Position numbers and translations under genes: made by a program
The notes under the pieces: model-generated
Database searches by the model: none
Seen by the model: only the letters and a program-made list of their open reading frames with translations
Told to the model about the DNA's origin: nothing
Part shown: positions 1 to 6,929 of the stretch, one piece after another
Layout: the number at the start of each line of letters is the position of its first letter
Position numbering within the stretch: the stretch's first letter is position 1
Source of the DNA: GWC2-45-19 sp964358085
GTDB lineage: Bacteria > Patescibacteriota > Microgenomatia > CAZETR01 > Amesbacteraceae
Direction of reading: 5' to 3'
Assembly (NCBI GenBank): GCA_964358085.1
Contig: CAYHNU010000022.1
Location: forward strand, 1-11,124
DNA: 11,124 nt

Positions 1-1
1 A

Positions 2-1765
2 TTGTACAAAGTCACCCAAGGTGGAGCCACCCAATCAATTCTCGGAACCGGTAAACTTATCGATGACGGAGCATGGCATCACGTTGCGGGAATAAGAGAT
101 GGTTCCACGCTTTACACCTATGTTGACGGGGTCCTTGATAACACCGCCACCGGCAAACTTACCACTTCAATAAACCCCGTCAATCCGACGAACATTGGAA
201 ACAGTACCACTCCGGCGAACTATTTTACCGGTACTATCGATGAAGTCAAACTCTACCATTACGCCCTCACCGCCGACGAAATTAAGCTGGATTACAACCG
301 CGGCTCGGCGTTGGTGATGGGATCGCTTGGAGATAATAGCAGTTATCAAAAACAAGCCGCCAATCAAGAATACTGCGTCCCCGGCGACACCACCTCCTGC
401 GTCACACCCTTGGCAGAATGGAAATTTGATGAGGGAACCGGGACAACCGCTTTTGATAGCACCGGCAACGGAGTGAAGGGCACACTCGTCAATAGTCCTG
501 CCTGGATCGCCGGAAAACAAGGCAAAGCCCTCAATTTTAACGGCAGTAATTCCTACGTCACCACTACCGATCAGGACGCTTTGTTTAACGGCATCACCAC
601 CGCCATGACTATTTCTACGTGGGTCAAACCCGCCGCCGGCAGCCTTTCTGCCCGCCGCGATATTATTCAGCGCGCAGGAGCAGTCGGCAGTATCAATGGC
701 GCCACTGCATCCAAAGATATTTGGTGGTTTAATTTGCAAAATTCCGGAAAAATGAATTTTTACATGGGCGGCATCACCGGGGCTTATGTAGAAACCACGA
801 CTGCCATTTCCGATAGCGTATGGACCTATCTCACCGTCACTTACGATGGCTCCAATATCCGTTTTTATATCAACGGCAAACTGGACAAAACCTCGGCCGC
901 CTCCGGCACTGTTCAAACCGGTGATAACGGGGTGGGTATTGGGGGCAACCTTTCGGGTGTTTCTCCTGCCACTGTTTTTTCCGGAGGCATTGATATGCTG
1001 CGGGTTTGGGGCTACGCCCGGTCGCCGGCTCAAATCTCCTATGATTACAACCGCGGTGGGCCGGTGGCCCAATATAAATTTGACGAGTGTACAGGAGCAA
1101 CAGCTTACGACGCCTCCGGCAACGGCAATAACGGAACTATCACCGTCGGAGCCAGCGGCTCTCAAACTTCCACCGGCACCTGCGGTACTTCGACCACCAC
1201 AGAGGCATGGAACAACGGCACCACGGGCAAACGCAACGCCTCTATAAATTTAGATGGCAATGACGATTACGTCTCCACATCGGCTTTTTCGCCGCTTGCG
1301 ACAGCCGCAGTCACCACCACCAAAGCCTCGTGGGGCGGCTGGTTTTATCCCACGTCCTCGGCCGCTTCGCTTACTCTGATGGAAAAAGCCACGGAATTCC
1401 GTCTGACCACTGATTCCAGCAGTAAACCCGTTTGCAGTATTTACTACAGTGCCGCTTTCAACGACGCCACAGCTGGCAGTACGGTGCTCACATTATCTGC
1501 TTGGAATCACGTCATGTGTACCTACGACGGCGCCAATATCAAAACCTATCTCAATGGGGTATTAGTAGGTACCACGGCGAATACGAATAACATCACCGCC
1601 GCCAGCTCCATTTTGTACATGGGTCAAAACAGCAGCAATGCCCAACGCGTGACTGGCCAGCTGGACGACCTGCGCGTCTACAACAACGCTCTCACCGCCC
1701 CCCAAATTAAATCTCTCATGAACGAAGGCGCCGTCCGCTTCGGCCCGGCCACCGGCTCACCTTAA
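2..1765 (+). CDS. LamG-repeat (concanavalin A-like) surface protein, C-terminal part
   Basis: The reading frame is open from the left window edge, so the N-terminus is missing; 587 residues are visible. Three related modules can be seen: the second half of one (about 1-101), a full one (about 137-352) and another full one (about 355-577). The full modules start with W/YKFDE-x-TG-x-TA-x-D-x-(S/T)GNG, and all three end with (D)-x-(V/L)RV/KL-Y/W-x-x-A followed by a D/E-rich helix and a YNRG or MNEG turn. This matches the LamG jelly-roll fold found in large secreted or cell-surface proteins, which often bind glycans or ligands. Cysteines at 363 and 394, and at 125 and 133, may form disulfides outside the cell. 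There is no membrane anchor at the C-terminus, so anchoring, if any, must lie in the missing N-terminal part. The ligand is unknown. The stop overlaps the converging lactamase gene by 9 bp, leaving no room for a terminator between them. Confidence 0.88.
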   Translation: MYKVTQGGATQSILGTGKLIDDGAWHHVAGIRDGSTLYTYVDGVLDNTATGKLTTSINPVNPTNIGNSTTPANYFTGTIDEVKLYHYALTADEIKLDYNRGSALVMGSLGDNSSYQKQAANQEYCVPGDTTSCVTPLAEWKFDEGTGTTAFDSTGNGVKGTLVNSPAWIAGKQGKALNFNGSNSYVTTTDQDALFNGITTAMTISTWVKPAAGSLSARRDIIQRAGAVGSINGATASKDIWWFNLQNSGKMNFYMGGITGAYVETTTAISDSVWTYLTVTYDGSNIRFYINGKLDKTSAASGTVQTGDNGVGIGGNLSGVSPATVFSGGIDMLRVWGYARSPAQISYDYNRGGPVAQYKFDECTGATAYDASGNGNNGTITVGASGSQTSTGTCGTSTTTEAWNNGTTGKRNASINLDGNDDYVSTSAFSPLATAAVTTTKASWGGWFYPTSSAASLTLMEKATEFRLTTDSSSKPVCSIYYSAAFNDATAGSTVLTLSAWNHVMCTYDGANIKTYLNGVLVGTTANTNNITAASSILYMGQNSSNAQRVTGQLDDLRVYNNALTAPQIKSLMNEGAVRFGPATGSP

Positions 1766-2608
1766 CCACCACCTCTTCCCATCGCTCACCACTTCCACGT
1801 CTCCGTCCTGATCCGTTCTTAGTATTTTAATTTCTTCATCTCTTAATAACTTTAGGGCTTCTTCTGTGGGATGCCCATAGCTATTCTTCCCTACTGAAAT
1901 TATTGCCAGCTTCGGACGAACTGCCTCCAGCCACTCGCGGGTCATATTGTATTTACTCCCATGATGCGGAACTTTGAGTACGTCAGCCGAAACAGGAGGC
2001 GCAATCTTCCCCGCATCGCTTGTCAATAAAGCGTCAAAATCCCCAAAACTCAACTTGCCCACGATAGCCGTTTCATTCAGGTCACCGCATAGGGTGGAAC
2101 CTCGTCCGTTCGTATCCGGACAAGGTTCCACCCTGTTCGGCCATATCACGTCGAATTGGAAATTCGCAAATTTTATAGTGTCACCGGCATACACCGCCCG
2201 CACTGGGATTTTTTCCAGCAACTTCATCAGCTGTCGATACCCATCAGTATCGTTGGCCACCGGCTCTTTAACGAACTGTAACACTGTATATCTTTTAAGC
2301 ACATCAATTAACCCATTCATGTGATCCGCTTGTGGGTGAGTCAAAATCACTACTTCGATTCTGTGATCGTAAAACGGCATATGCTCTCCCAAGCATTTCA
2401 ACACTGAAGAATTAGGTCCCCCGTCCACCAGCATTTGTGTCGTTTTATAAGTCACCAGTATGGCATCTCCCTGGCCCACATCGCATACCACCACATGCAA
2501 TTTGTTATCAGGAAGCGCCAATACCGCTAACCAGATAGCCGCCGCCGCCAAGGCCAGAATTTTATACATATTACCAATACCAAATAATAAACTGCCACCC
2601 ACTGCCAT
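1757..2608 (-). CDS. ComEC-type metallo-beta-lactamase domain protein (split-off C-terminal part of ComEC)
   Basis: This 283-residue protein carries a hydrophobic N-terminal segment (about residues 14-33) and then a metallo-beta-lactamase fold typical of the ComEC C-terminus. Visible motifs are DVGQGDAIL, LTHPQADHMNG (HxxxDH metal ligands), LLTSDAG and KVPHHGS. In fused ComEC proteins this domain follows the channel and is thought to act on incoming DNA as a nuclease. I chose the ATG at 2608 because AGGGG lies 7 nt upstream; a TTG at 2629 and an ATG at 2569 are alternatives. The start lies inside the 3' end of the channel gene in another frame, an 82-bp overlap, which suggests coupled translation. 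A 44-nt palindrome (2091-2134) sits in a variable loop between IWP and the DLNETAIV strand. An assembly frameshift that artificially split one comEC gene remains possible. Confidence 0.85.
   Translation of the reverse strand: MAVGGSLLFGIGNMYKILALAAAAIWLAVLALPDNKLHVVVCDVGQGDAILVTYKTTQMLVDGGPNSSVLKCLGEHMPFYDHRIEVVILTHPQADHMNGLIDVLKRYTVLQFVKEPVANDTDGYRQLMKLLEKIPVRAVYAGDTIKFANFQFDVIWPNRVEPCPDTNGRGSTLCGDLNETAIVGKLSFGDFDALLTSDAGKIAPPVSADVLKVPHHGSKYNMTREWLEAVRPKLAIISVGKNSYGHPTEEALKLLRDEEIKILRTDQDGDVEVVSDGKRWWLR
2091..2134. repeat. 44-nt REP-like hairpin inside the ComEC lactamase-domain gene
   Basis: Perfect 12-bp arms AGGGTGGAACCT (2091-2102) and AGGTTCCACCCT (2123-2134) are followed inward by one C/A mismatch, a further 5-bp stem (GTCCG/CGGAC) and an 8-nt loop. 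A stem with an internal mismatch is the usual shape of REP-type elements. It is translated as part of a loop (about RVEPCPDTNGRGSTLC) and does not break the frame. Confidence 0.7.
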
Positions 2609-3411
2609 GACATTTCCCCTATTTCCCAATTACTAACCGGCCAAGCGGCCACACTCCCCACCACCCACGTCTGAAATCTCAACAAAGGCCAGGCCAAGTA
2701 ATTTATCGGCCCGATCACCAGTCCCACCGCCGTAATCTGCATAATCAGCGGCACCGTCCACAACAAGGCCGCATTTACCAAGGGTGAAATCACGCTCAAA
2801 TTTCCGAAGTGATGCAAAATCAGAGGCGTGGTCATGGCCTGGGCTGCTAAAGTCGTGCCCAAATCTCCCTTTGGCGCTAACCACAAAATTCCCCACGTTG
2901 CCGCAAACGACAACTGAAACCCAATATCGCCAATCAACTTCGGATTCCCAACCAGCATCACTATCCCCGTGACCACCAACAGCCATTTGGCATCTCTCTC
3001 CCGTCCCAGAATCAATCCCACCATTGCCAAGATAGCCATAATTCCCGCACGTATAATCGACGGTTGCCATCCGGCAATCAGCATATAAATTACCACCCCT
3101 CCAATGGTTATCCCCAACGCCCATCGCCTAGATAACCATATCAAACTAGCTCCCAGTATCCAACCTGTCACCAAAGTCACATTGTACCCCGATGCCGCTA
3201 CTATATGTAAGAGTCCCACTCGCCGGTAAGCCTCCTTGGTTTGCCAACTCAAATCCTCGCTCCCGCCCCACAGCATTCCCGCCGCCAATACCCCTTCGTC
3301 ACCCGGTAGCCATCTTTCCACTCGCATCACTAAAAAATTGCGCCAGTTTTCAGCCCCGACTGGCGGTAAACTCGTCTTTAGCACTTGTAACCAGAGAGTG
3401 ATAATTACCAT
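2527..3411 (-). CDS. comEC: ComEC competence-domain DNA channel protein (no lactamase domain)
   Basis: This polytopic membrane protein of 294 residues matches the Competence domain that forms the channel taking single-stranded DNA across the inner membrane. Visible family signatures are LLHIVAASGYNVTLV (67-81), SIIRAGIMAI (118-127), DIGFQLSFAATWGI (162-175) and TTPLILHHFGNLSVISPLVNAALLWTVPLIM (194-224), in a chain of roughly seven to nine hydrophobic helices. The N-terminal DUF4131/OB part of longer ComECs is absent. The C-terminus ends after a basic WPWRRRLSG tail, where a fused ComEC would continue into its last helix and lactamase domain. Here that part is a separate gene starting 82 bp before this stop in the -1 frame. 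The ATG overlaps the comEA stop (ATGGTAA), so it is almost certainly translationally coupled to comEA. Confidence 0.9.
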   Translation of the reverse strand: MVIITLWLQVLKTSLPPVGAENWRNFLVMRVERWLPGDEGVLAAGMLWGGSEDLSWQTKEAYRRVGLLHIVAASGYNVTLVTGWILGASLIWLSRRWALGITIGGVVIYMLIAGWQPSIIRAGIMAILAMVGLILGRERDAKWLLVVTGIVMLVGNPKLIGDIGFQLSFAATWGILWLAPKGDLGTTLAAQAMTTPLILHHFGNLSVISPLVNAALLWTVPLIMQITAVGLVIGPINYLAWPLLRFQTWVVGSVAAWPVSNWEIGEMSWQWVAVYYLVLVICIKFWPWRRRLSG

Positions 3412-3968
3412 ACGCTAATCTGATCCTTTATTTGGTCATATATCTTCTGCCCCACTATTTTCCTCTCGACTAGTTCTGATATATTTTGATAGGGACGACC
3501 AGCCATAATCTTCCCTGCCATCACCGGCCCAATCCCCGGCAGCGCCTCCAGCTCCCCTTGGCTTGCGGAATTTATATTTACTGTTACTGATTCCTGACTC
3601 CTAGCTTCTGACTTCTGCGGAATATAAATTTTCTGTCCATCACTCACCTTAGCTGCTTTATTTAGATACTTTTCTATATAATTTGTATCAGCCCCTTCGG
3701 CTTCGCCTCCGGCGGCTCGCAGGGCATCCTCTATTCTGGAACCAATAGGTAATTTATATACCCCCGGCCTAGCCACTTTCCCGCCGATGTCTACTATCAG
3801 TTCTGCCGATGTGCTGGATTCGCTGACTCCACTTAATATTCTGACTTCGCTTTCTTGGCCCGTCCTCCCCCAAAACACTCCTGCCCCTATCAAGATCGCC
3901 CCCACCAGAGCCAACAGCACCGCCCACCGATGGGCTTCTACCCATTCCCTGATCCAGGTTTCACTCAT
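3405..3968 (-). CDS. comEA: ComEA-like DNA receptor (TM + SLBB + helix-hairpin-helix)
   Basis: This 187-residue protein has a short cytoplasmic N-terminus, one membrane helix (about 15-33), an SLBB-type beta-grasp domain (about 56-117, VDIGGKVARPGVYKLPIGSRIEDALRAAGG split over two strands) and a C-terminal helix-hairpin-helix pair (129-187, starting VNINSASQGELEALPGIGPVMAGKI). This is the standard ComEA order: the HhH domain binds double-stranded DNA outside the membrane and hands it to ComEC. The linker between SLBB and HhH (119-128) is encoded by a degenerate 7-nt tandem repeat. Its start codon overlaps the leuS stop by 8 bp and its stop overlaps comEC by 7 bp, placing it in one operon with both. 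No good ribosome-binding site precedes it, so coupling to leuS translation is likely. Confidence 0.93.
   Translation of the reverse strand: MSETWIREWVEAHRWAVLLALVGAILIGAGVFWGRTGQESEVRILSGVSESSTSAELIVDIGGKVARPGVYKLPIGSRIEDALRAAGGEAEGADTNYIEKYLNKAAKVSDGQKIYIPQKSEARSQESVTVNINSASQGELEALPGIGPVMAGKIMAGRPYQNISELVERKIVGQKIYDQIKDQISVW
3587..3617. repeat. Degenerate 7-nt tandem repeat inside comEA
   Basis: Four consecutive heptamers CTGATTC, CTGACTC, CTAGCTT and CTGACTT, followed by CTG, run on the plus strand (minus strand reads AGAAGTC-type units). They encode the linker QKSEARSQES between the SLBB and HhH domains. The period is not a multiple of three, so the peptide itself is not repetitive. Confidence 0.6.
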
Positions 3969-6129
3969 TTACCACAAAGTTAATTATCTTTCCCAGTACA
4001 AAAATAGTGCGGTACTTCGCCCCGCCTATATATTTTCTGACTTTATCACTCTCCACCGCTCTCTGCTGAACATCCGGGCTATCTTCGATCCTATCCCTCA
4101 CCTTTCCATTCACTTGAACCACTATCAGCCTCCTCTCATCCGCAGCTAACTCCGGATCAAAGGTCGGCCACTCTTGGATATGCACTGATTCTCTATGACC
4201 TAGTTTGAACCACAGCTCCTCGGTAATAAACGGTGCTATAGGAGCCAACCCCAACACAAACTCTTCCACCACATCTTTGCCTACTTCCTTCTGATGATCT
4301 TTCCACCAATTTATGTACTCCATAGCTGCTGATACTGCAGTGTTAAACTTCAAAGCCTCAATATCCGCACCGATTTTAGTCACCAACCTGGCTACCCGTC
4401 GTTTCGCCTCCAAAGAGCTTTGAGCCTGCCTGCCGGCAGGCAGGCTTTGAGCCAAATTCCACGCCCGCTTCAAGAACCGATACACTCCCTCTACCGCAGT
4501 ATCGCTCCATGCCACCATCTGGGCAAAAGGCCCCATAAACATTTCATATATCCGCAACGTATCCGCTCCATACTTACCCACGATCTCATCAGGGTTAATC
4601 ACATTGCCAAACGACTTACTCATCTTCCGTCCATCAGCACCTAATACAATCCCATGAGTCCGCCGCTTCATATAAGGTTCCGCCGTCGGCACCACTCCAA
4701 TCTCATATAAAAACCTGTAAACAAACCGCGAGTACAGCAAATGTAAAGTTATATGCTCTGCTCCCCCTTGATACATATCTACCGGCAACCAATATTTCAT
4801 TCTCTCTTTTGAGGCTAATTCCCGCTCGTTTTTATTATCCAGATACCGGATGAAATACCAATTCGACCCGGCCCAATTTGGCATGGTGTCCGTCTCCCTT
4901 CGCGCGGATCCACCGCACTCAGGGCAAGCTACCTTCACCCACTTTTCTGCCTTGGCTAGTGGGGACTCGCCCGTTCCCGCCGGCTCATATTTCTCCAGAT
5001 ATGGCAACTCCACCGGCAACTGGCCTTCCGGCACCGCCACCGGTCCGCATTTGGGACAATGTACAATCGGGATCGGCTCGCCCCAATAATGTTGCCGGGA
5101 AAACACCCAATCCCGCAAATGATACACCACCGCAGGCACTCCATGCTTCTTCATTGATTCATCCGGCTCCATTTCAACAATCCTTATTTTGTGTTTCAGG
5201 GCAAACTCTCTATCCCGTTCATCATGGGCAGGTACTCCCATGACCGCCCCGGTACCATAGCTATCCAACACATAATTGGCCTTCCAGACCGGGATCTTCT
5301 CACCAGTAGCCGGATTCACCACCATCTGGCCAGTAAATCCTTCCTTGTCATTACTGGCAACTGCCACGAAAGTTGCCCCCGCCAAAGTATCCGGCCGGGT
5401 AGTAAATACTTCTATATCATCAAATTTGATCTTCATCCCCTCTTTCTTCCCAATCCAATTTATCTGCTGCCTCTTTACGTCTTCAGAGTAATCAACCGTC
5501 CCCAGCCCTTCCAGCAACTTATCCGCATAAGCCGTAATTTTTAAAAGCCACTGCTTCTGTAGCCGCCGTTCCGTCGGCTTCCCACACCGTTCATGCGTTC
5601 CATTCGCCAATACTTCTTCATCTGCTAAATTAGTCTTGCACGTCGGGCACCAGTTTACCGGCACCTCTGCCTGGTACGCCAGTCCCTTTTTAAACAACTG
5701 CACAAAAATCCATTGTGTCCACTTGTAATACTTCGGGTCTGTAGTATCTATCTCCCGATCCCAGTCAAAAGACAAACCCAAAGCCTGGCATTGTCTTTTG
5801 AATGTGGCAATATTTTTAGGCACGACTTGGGAAGGATGCACGCCCATCTTCAGGGCATAATTTTCTGCCGGCAGGCCAAAAGCATCCCAGCCCATCGGGT
5901 ACAGCACATTGTAGCCTTCCATCCGTTTCTTGCGGGCGTAGGCATCCATCGCCGCCCACGACCGAGCGTGGCCCACATGCAAGCCTGCTCCCGACGGATA
6001 AGGAAACTCCACTAACAAATAAAACTTCTTTTTTTTATCGCCATCTACCGCCTGATATAAACCCTTTTTCTGCCACTCTTTGGCCCATTTTCCCTCGGAC
6101 TTCTGGTGATCATATTTCTCCTCTGCCAT
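3961..6129 (-). CDS. leuS: Leucyl-tRNA synthetase
   Basis: This class I synthetase charges tRNA-Leu. With the start used here it has 722 residues, short against the usual 800-860. Visible landmarks are the HIGH box HVGH (51-54), the MGWDAFGLPAENYA strand, WCPTC, the CP1 editing domain with TTRPDT (244-249) and GTGAVMGVPAHDERD (292-306), LRDWVFSRQHYWGEPIPI, two zinc-type cysteine pairs (CPKC and CPEC), KMSKS (502-506), the anticodon-binding helices and a C-terminal VQVNGKVRDRIE segment. CP1 is compact: stretches usually present after TTRPDTL and after the HDERD motif are missing. A 9-residue insertion containing LPAGRQA sits at 563-569, made by a palindromic element. I start at the ATG at 6129, not at 6144, because a TATAAT box (6136-6141) lies between them and the mRNA should begin at or near 6129. 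Confidence 0.96.
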   Translation of the reverse strand: MAEEKYDHQKSEGKWAKEWQKKGLYQAVDGDKKKKFYLLVEFPYPSGAGLHVGHARSWAAMDAYARKKRMEGYNVLYPMGWDAFGLPAENYALKMGVHPSQVVPKNIATFKRQCQALGLSFDWDREIDTTDPKYYKWTQWIFVQLFKKGLAYQAEVPVNWCPTCKTNLADEEVLANGTHERCGKPTERRLQKQWLLKITAYADKLLEGLGTVDYSEDVKRQQINWIGKKEGMKIKFDDIEVFTTRPDTLAGATFVAVASNDKEGFTGQMVVNPATGEKIPVWKANYVLDSYGTGAVMGVPAHDERDREFALKHKIRIVEMEPDESMKKHGVPAVVYHLRDWVFSRQHYWGEPIPIVHCPKCGPVAVPEGQLPVELPYLEKYEPAGTGESPLAKAEKWVKVACPECGGSARRETDTMPNWAGSNWYFIRYLDNKNERELASKERMKYWLPVDMYQGGAEHITLHLLYSRFVYRFLYEIGVVPTAEPYMKRRTHGIVLGADGRKMSKSFGNVINPDEIVGKYGADTLRIYEMFMGPFAQMVAWSDTAVEGVYRFLKRAWNLAQSLPAGRQAQSSLEAKRRVARLVTKIGADIEALKFNTAVSAAMEYINWWKDHQKEVGKDVVEEFVLGLAPIAPFITEELWFKLGHRESVHIQEWPTFDPELAADERRLIVVQVNGKVRDRIEDSPDVQQRAVESDKVRKYIGGAKYRTIFVLGKIINFVVNE
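4417..4453. repeat. Palindromic insertion element in leuS flanked by a 10-bp direct repeat
   Basis: Positions 4423-4446 are a perfect 24-nt palindrome with half-site AGCCTGCCTGCC. It is flanked by exact copies of GCTTTGAGCC at 4417-4426 and 4444-4453, offset by 27 bp. On the coding strand this gives AQS-LPAGRQ-AQS, i.e. a 9-codon in-frame gain with the flanking AQS duplicated. The arrangement looks like an inserted palindrome with a target duplication. Similar LPAGRQ-coding palindromes occur in proteins of other uncultured bacteria, from memory. Confidence 0.75.
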
Positions 6130-6135
6130 ATCCAA

Positions 6136-6163
6136 ATTATACACTGTTTACACACTCGGTCTA
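6136..6163 (-). promoter_or_regulatory. leuS-com operon promoter, leaderless geometry
   Basis: On the minus strand, TAGACC (6163-6158), a 16-nt spacer, then TATAAT (6141-6136), then six bases, then the ATG at 6129. Transcription would start at or next to the start codon, which explains the absence of a Shine-Dalgarno sequence. The -10 is perfect; the -35 matches only 4 of 6. Confidence 0.55.
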
Positions 6164-6335
6164 TCGGATAAATAAATTTAATTTCAATAACTATCATCCA
6201 CGCAATTCAGACTCCTCACGTTTCAGTCATTATGTCCAATTACACAACAGATAGACCAAAAATGAAATATTTGATTTTGTTGATCAAGAGACTCGACTGC
6301 CAATCGAAATTTTTTACTTTTACTACAGGGTTAAC

Positions 6336-6354
6336 TGTCAACATCTTGTTGACA
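6336..6354. promoter_or_regulatory. Possible operator: inverted repeat TGTCAAC-N5-GTTGACA
   Basis: A perfect 7-bp inverted repeat with a 5-nt spacer (ATCTT) lies just upstream of the candidate -35 of the 6423 gene. Its size and symmetry fit a dimeric repressor site or a small hairpin. No regulator gene is nearby, so the role is open. Confidence 0.35.
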
Positions 6355-6360
6355 ATGACA

Positions 6361-6389
6361 TTGGTGCAAACTAAATTTCATAGTATAAT
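6361..6389 (+). promoter_or_regulatory. Candidate promoter of the SAM-TM gene
   Basis: TTGGTG (6361-6366), a 17-nt spacer and TATAAT (6384-6389). The -10 is perfect and the -35 weak. It would give a leader of about 27 nt without an SD; GGAGG occurs only just inside the coding region. A second start from the AT-rich stretch 6409-6416 is possible. Confidence 0.4.
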
Positions 6390-6422
6390 TTATATAATTA
6401 AAGCTAATTATATTAACCGCAT

Positions 6423-6929
6423 ATGGAGGTTGTCCACATTCTCCTTCAGGATTTTACCCAACACTTGACGTCCCAAAATGCGTCAGATAGTACTATAAAA
6501 AACTATTTAGCAGACATCGGCTTATTCTTCCGCTTCCTGGAAAATCGCGACCAGCCCGTGTCCCTGCTTACACTTCCCCACCAACTTTCCGACCCTACCA
6601 TCTCTTCCTATCACCAATATCTAATTGCTCATTTTCCCTCTTCCACTGTTAAACGCCGAGTTTCTTCTCTTAACAAATTTATCTCCTTTACAAAACTCGG
6701 AAAGGTTCTACCGACTAATCTAGTAACTAACAACCAACCAACCAGTTCCTCATTGCCATTACCCCTTTCCCCTCCTCCCCATGCAAAAGTAGGCTTTAAC
6801 TACCCTTTTGCTCTATTTATACTACTTACTGTATCTATCTCCATCATCGGCGGGTTCATCGCCAGCAGACTCACTCCGAAAGCCCCTATCGGTTTAGTCG
6901 ATCCCGGCGTCTCCCACGTCTTTCCCTGA
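6423..6929 (+). CDS. Tyrosine-recombinase SAM-like N-terminal domain fused to a membrane helix, probably truncated
   Basis: The 168-residue product starts with an all-helical SAM-like core-binding domain as in XerC/XerD-type integrases (about 1-92; the helix with STIKNYLADIGLFFRFLE and the segment TVKRRVSSLNKFISF are typical). A Ser/Pro-rich linker (103-120) and one hydrophobic helix (127-146) follow. The recombinase catalytic domain (R..HxxR..Y) is absent, so it cannot recombine DNA alone. From memory, uncultured Microgenomates have large surface proteins that begin with this same SAM-like plus membrane-helix unit, and this may be the head of one. The last 36 bp overlap the end of the transposase gene on the other strand, so the tail (about LVDPGVSHVFP) is probably read-through into a mobile element. 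A complete small membrane protein is the alternative. Confidence 0.6.
   Translation: MEVVHILLQDFTQHLTSQNASDSTIKNYLADIGLFFRFLENRDQPVSLLTLPHQLSDPTISSYHQYLIAHFPSSTVKRRVSSLNKFISFTKLGKVLPTNLVTNNQPTSSSLPLPLSPPPHAKVGFNYPFALFILLTVSISIIGGFIASRLTPKAPIGLVDPGVSHVFP

Larger units (their letters stand above)
6130..6422. other. Divergent intergenic region
   Basis: This 293-bp AT-rich gap between leuS and the SAM-TM gene holds the leuS promoter on the left and, on the right, a 7-bp inverted repeat and candidate promoter. Between about 6165 and 6330 I see no gene, RNA or convincing repeat. Confidence 0.6.

Noticed and set aside
167..1165. Long open frame on the minus strand opposite the LamG gene
   Set aside because: It is a shadow of the repetitive LamG coding sequence; its translation is low in complexity and shows no domain, while the plus-strand frame has clear repeated modules.
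2540..2575. Programmed -1 frameshift joining comEC channel and lactamase domains
   Set aside because: The AAAATTC run does not fit the X-XXY-YYZ slippery pattern, and an SD-like AGGGG precedes an ATG for separate initiation.
2633..3124. 163-residue open frame on the minus strand within comEC
   Set aside because: Out-of-frame shadow; the comEC frame in the same stretch has the conserved competence-domain motifs.
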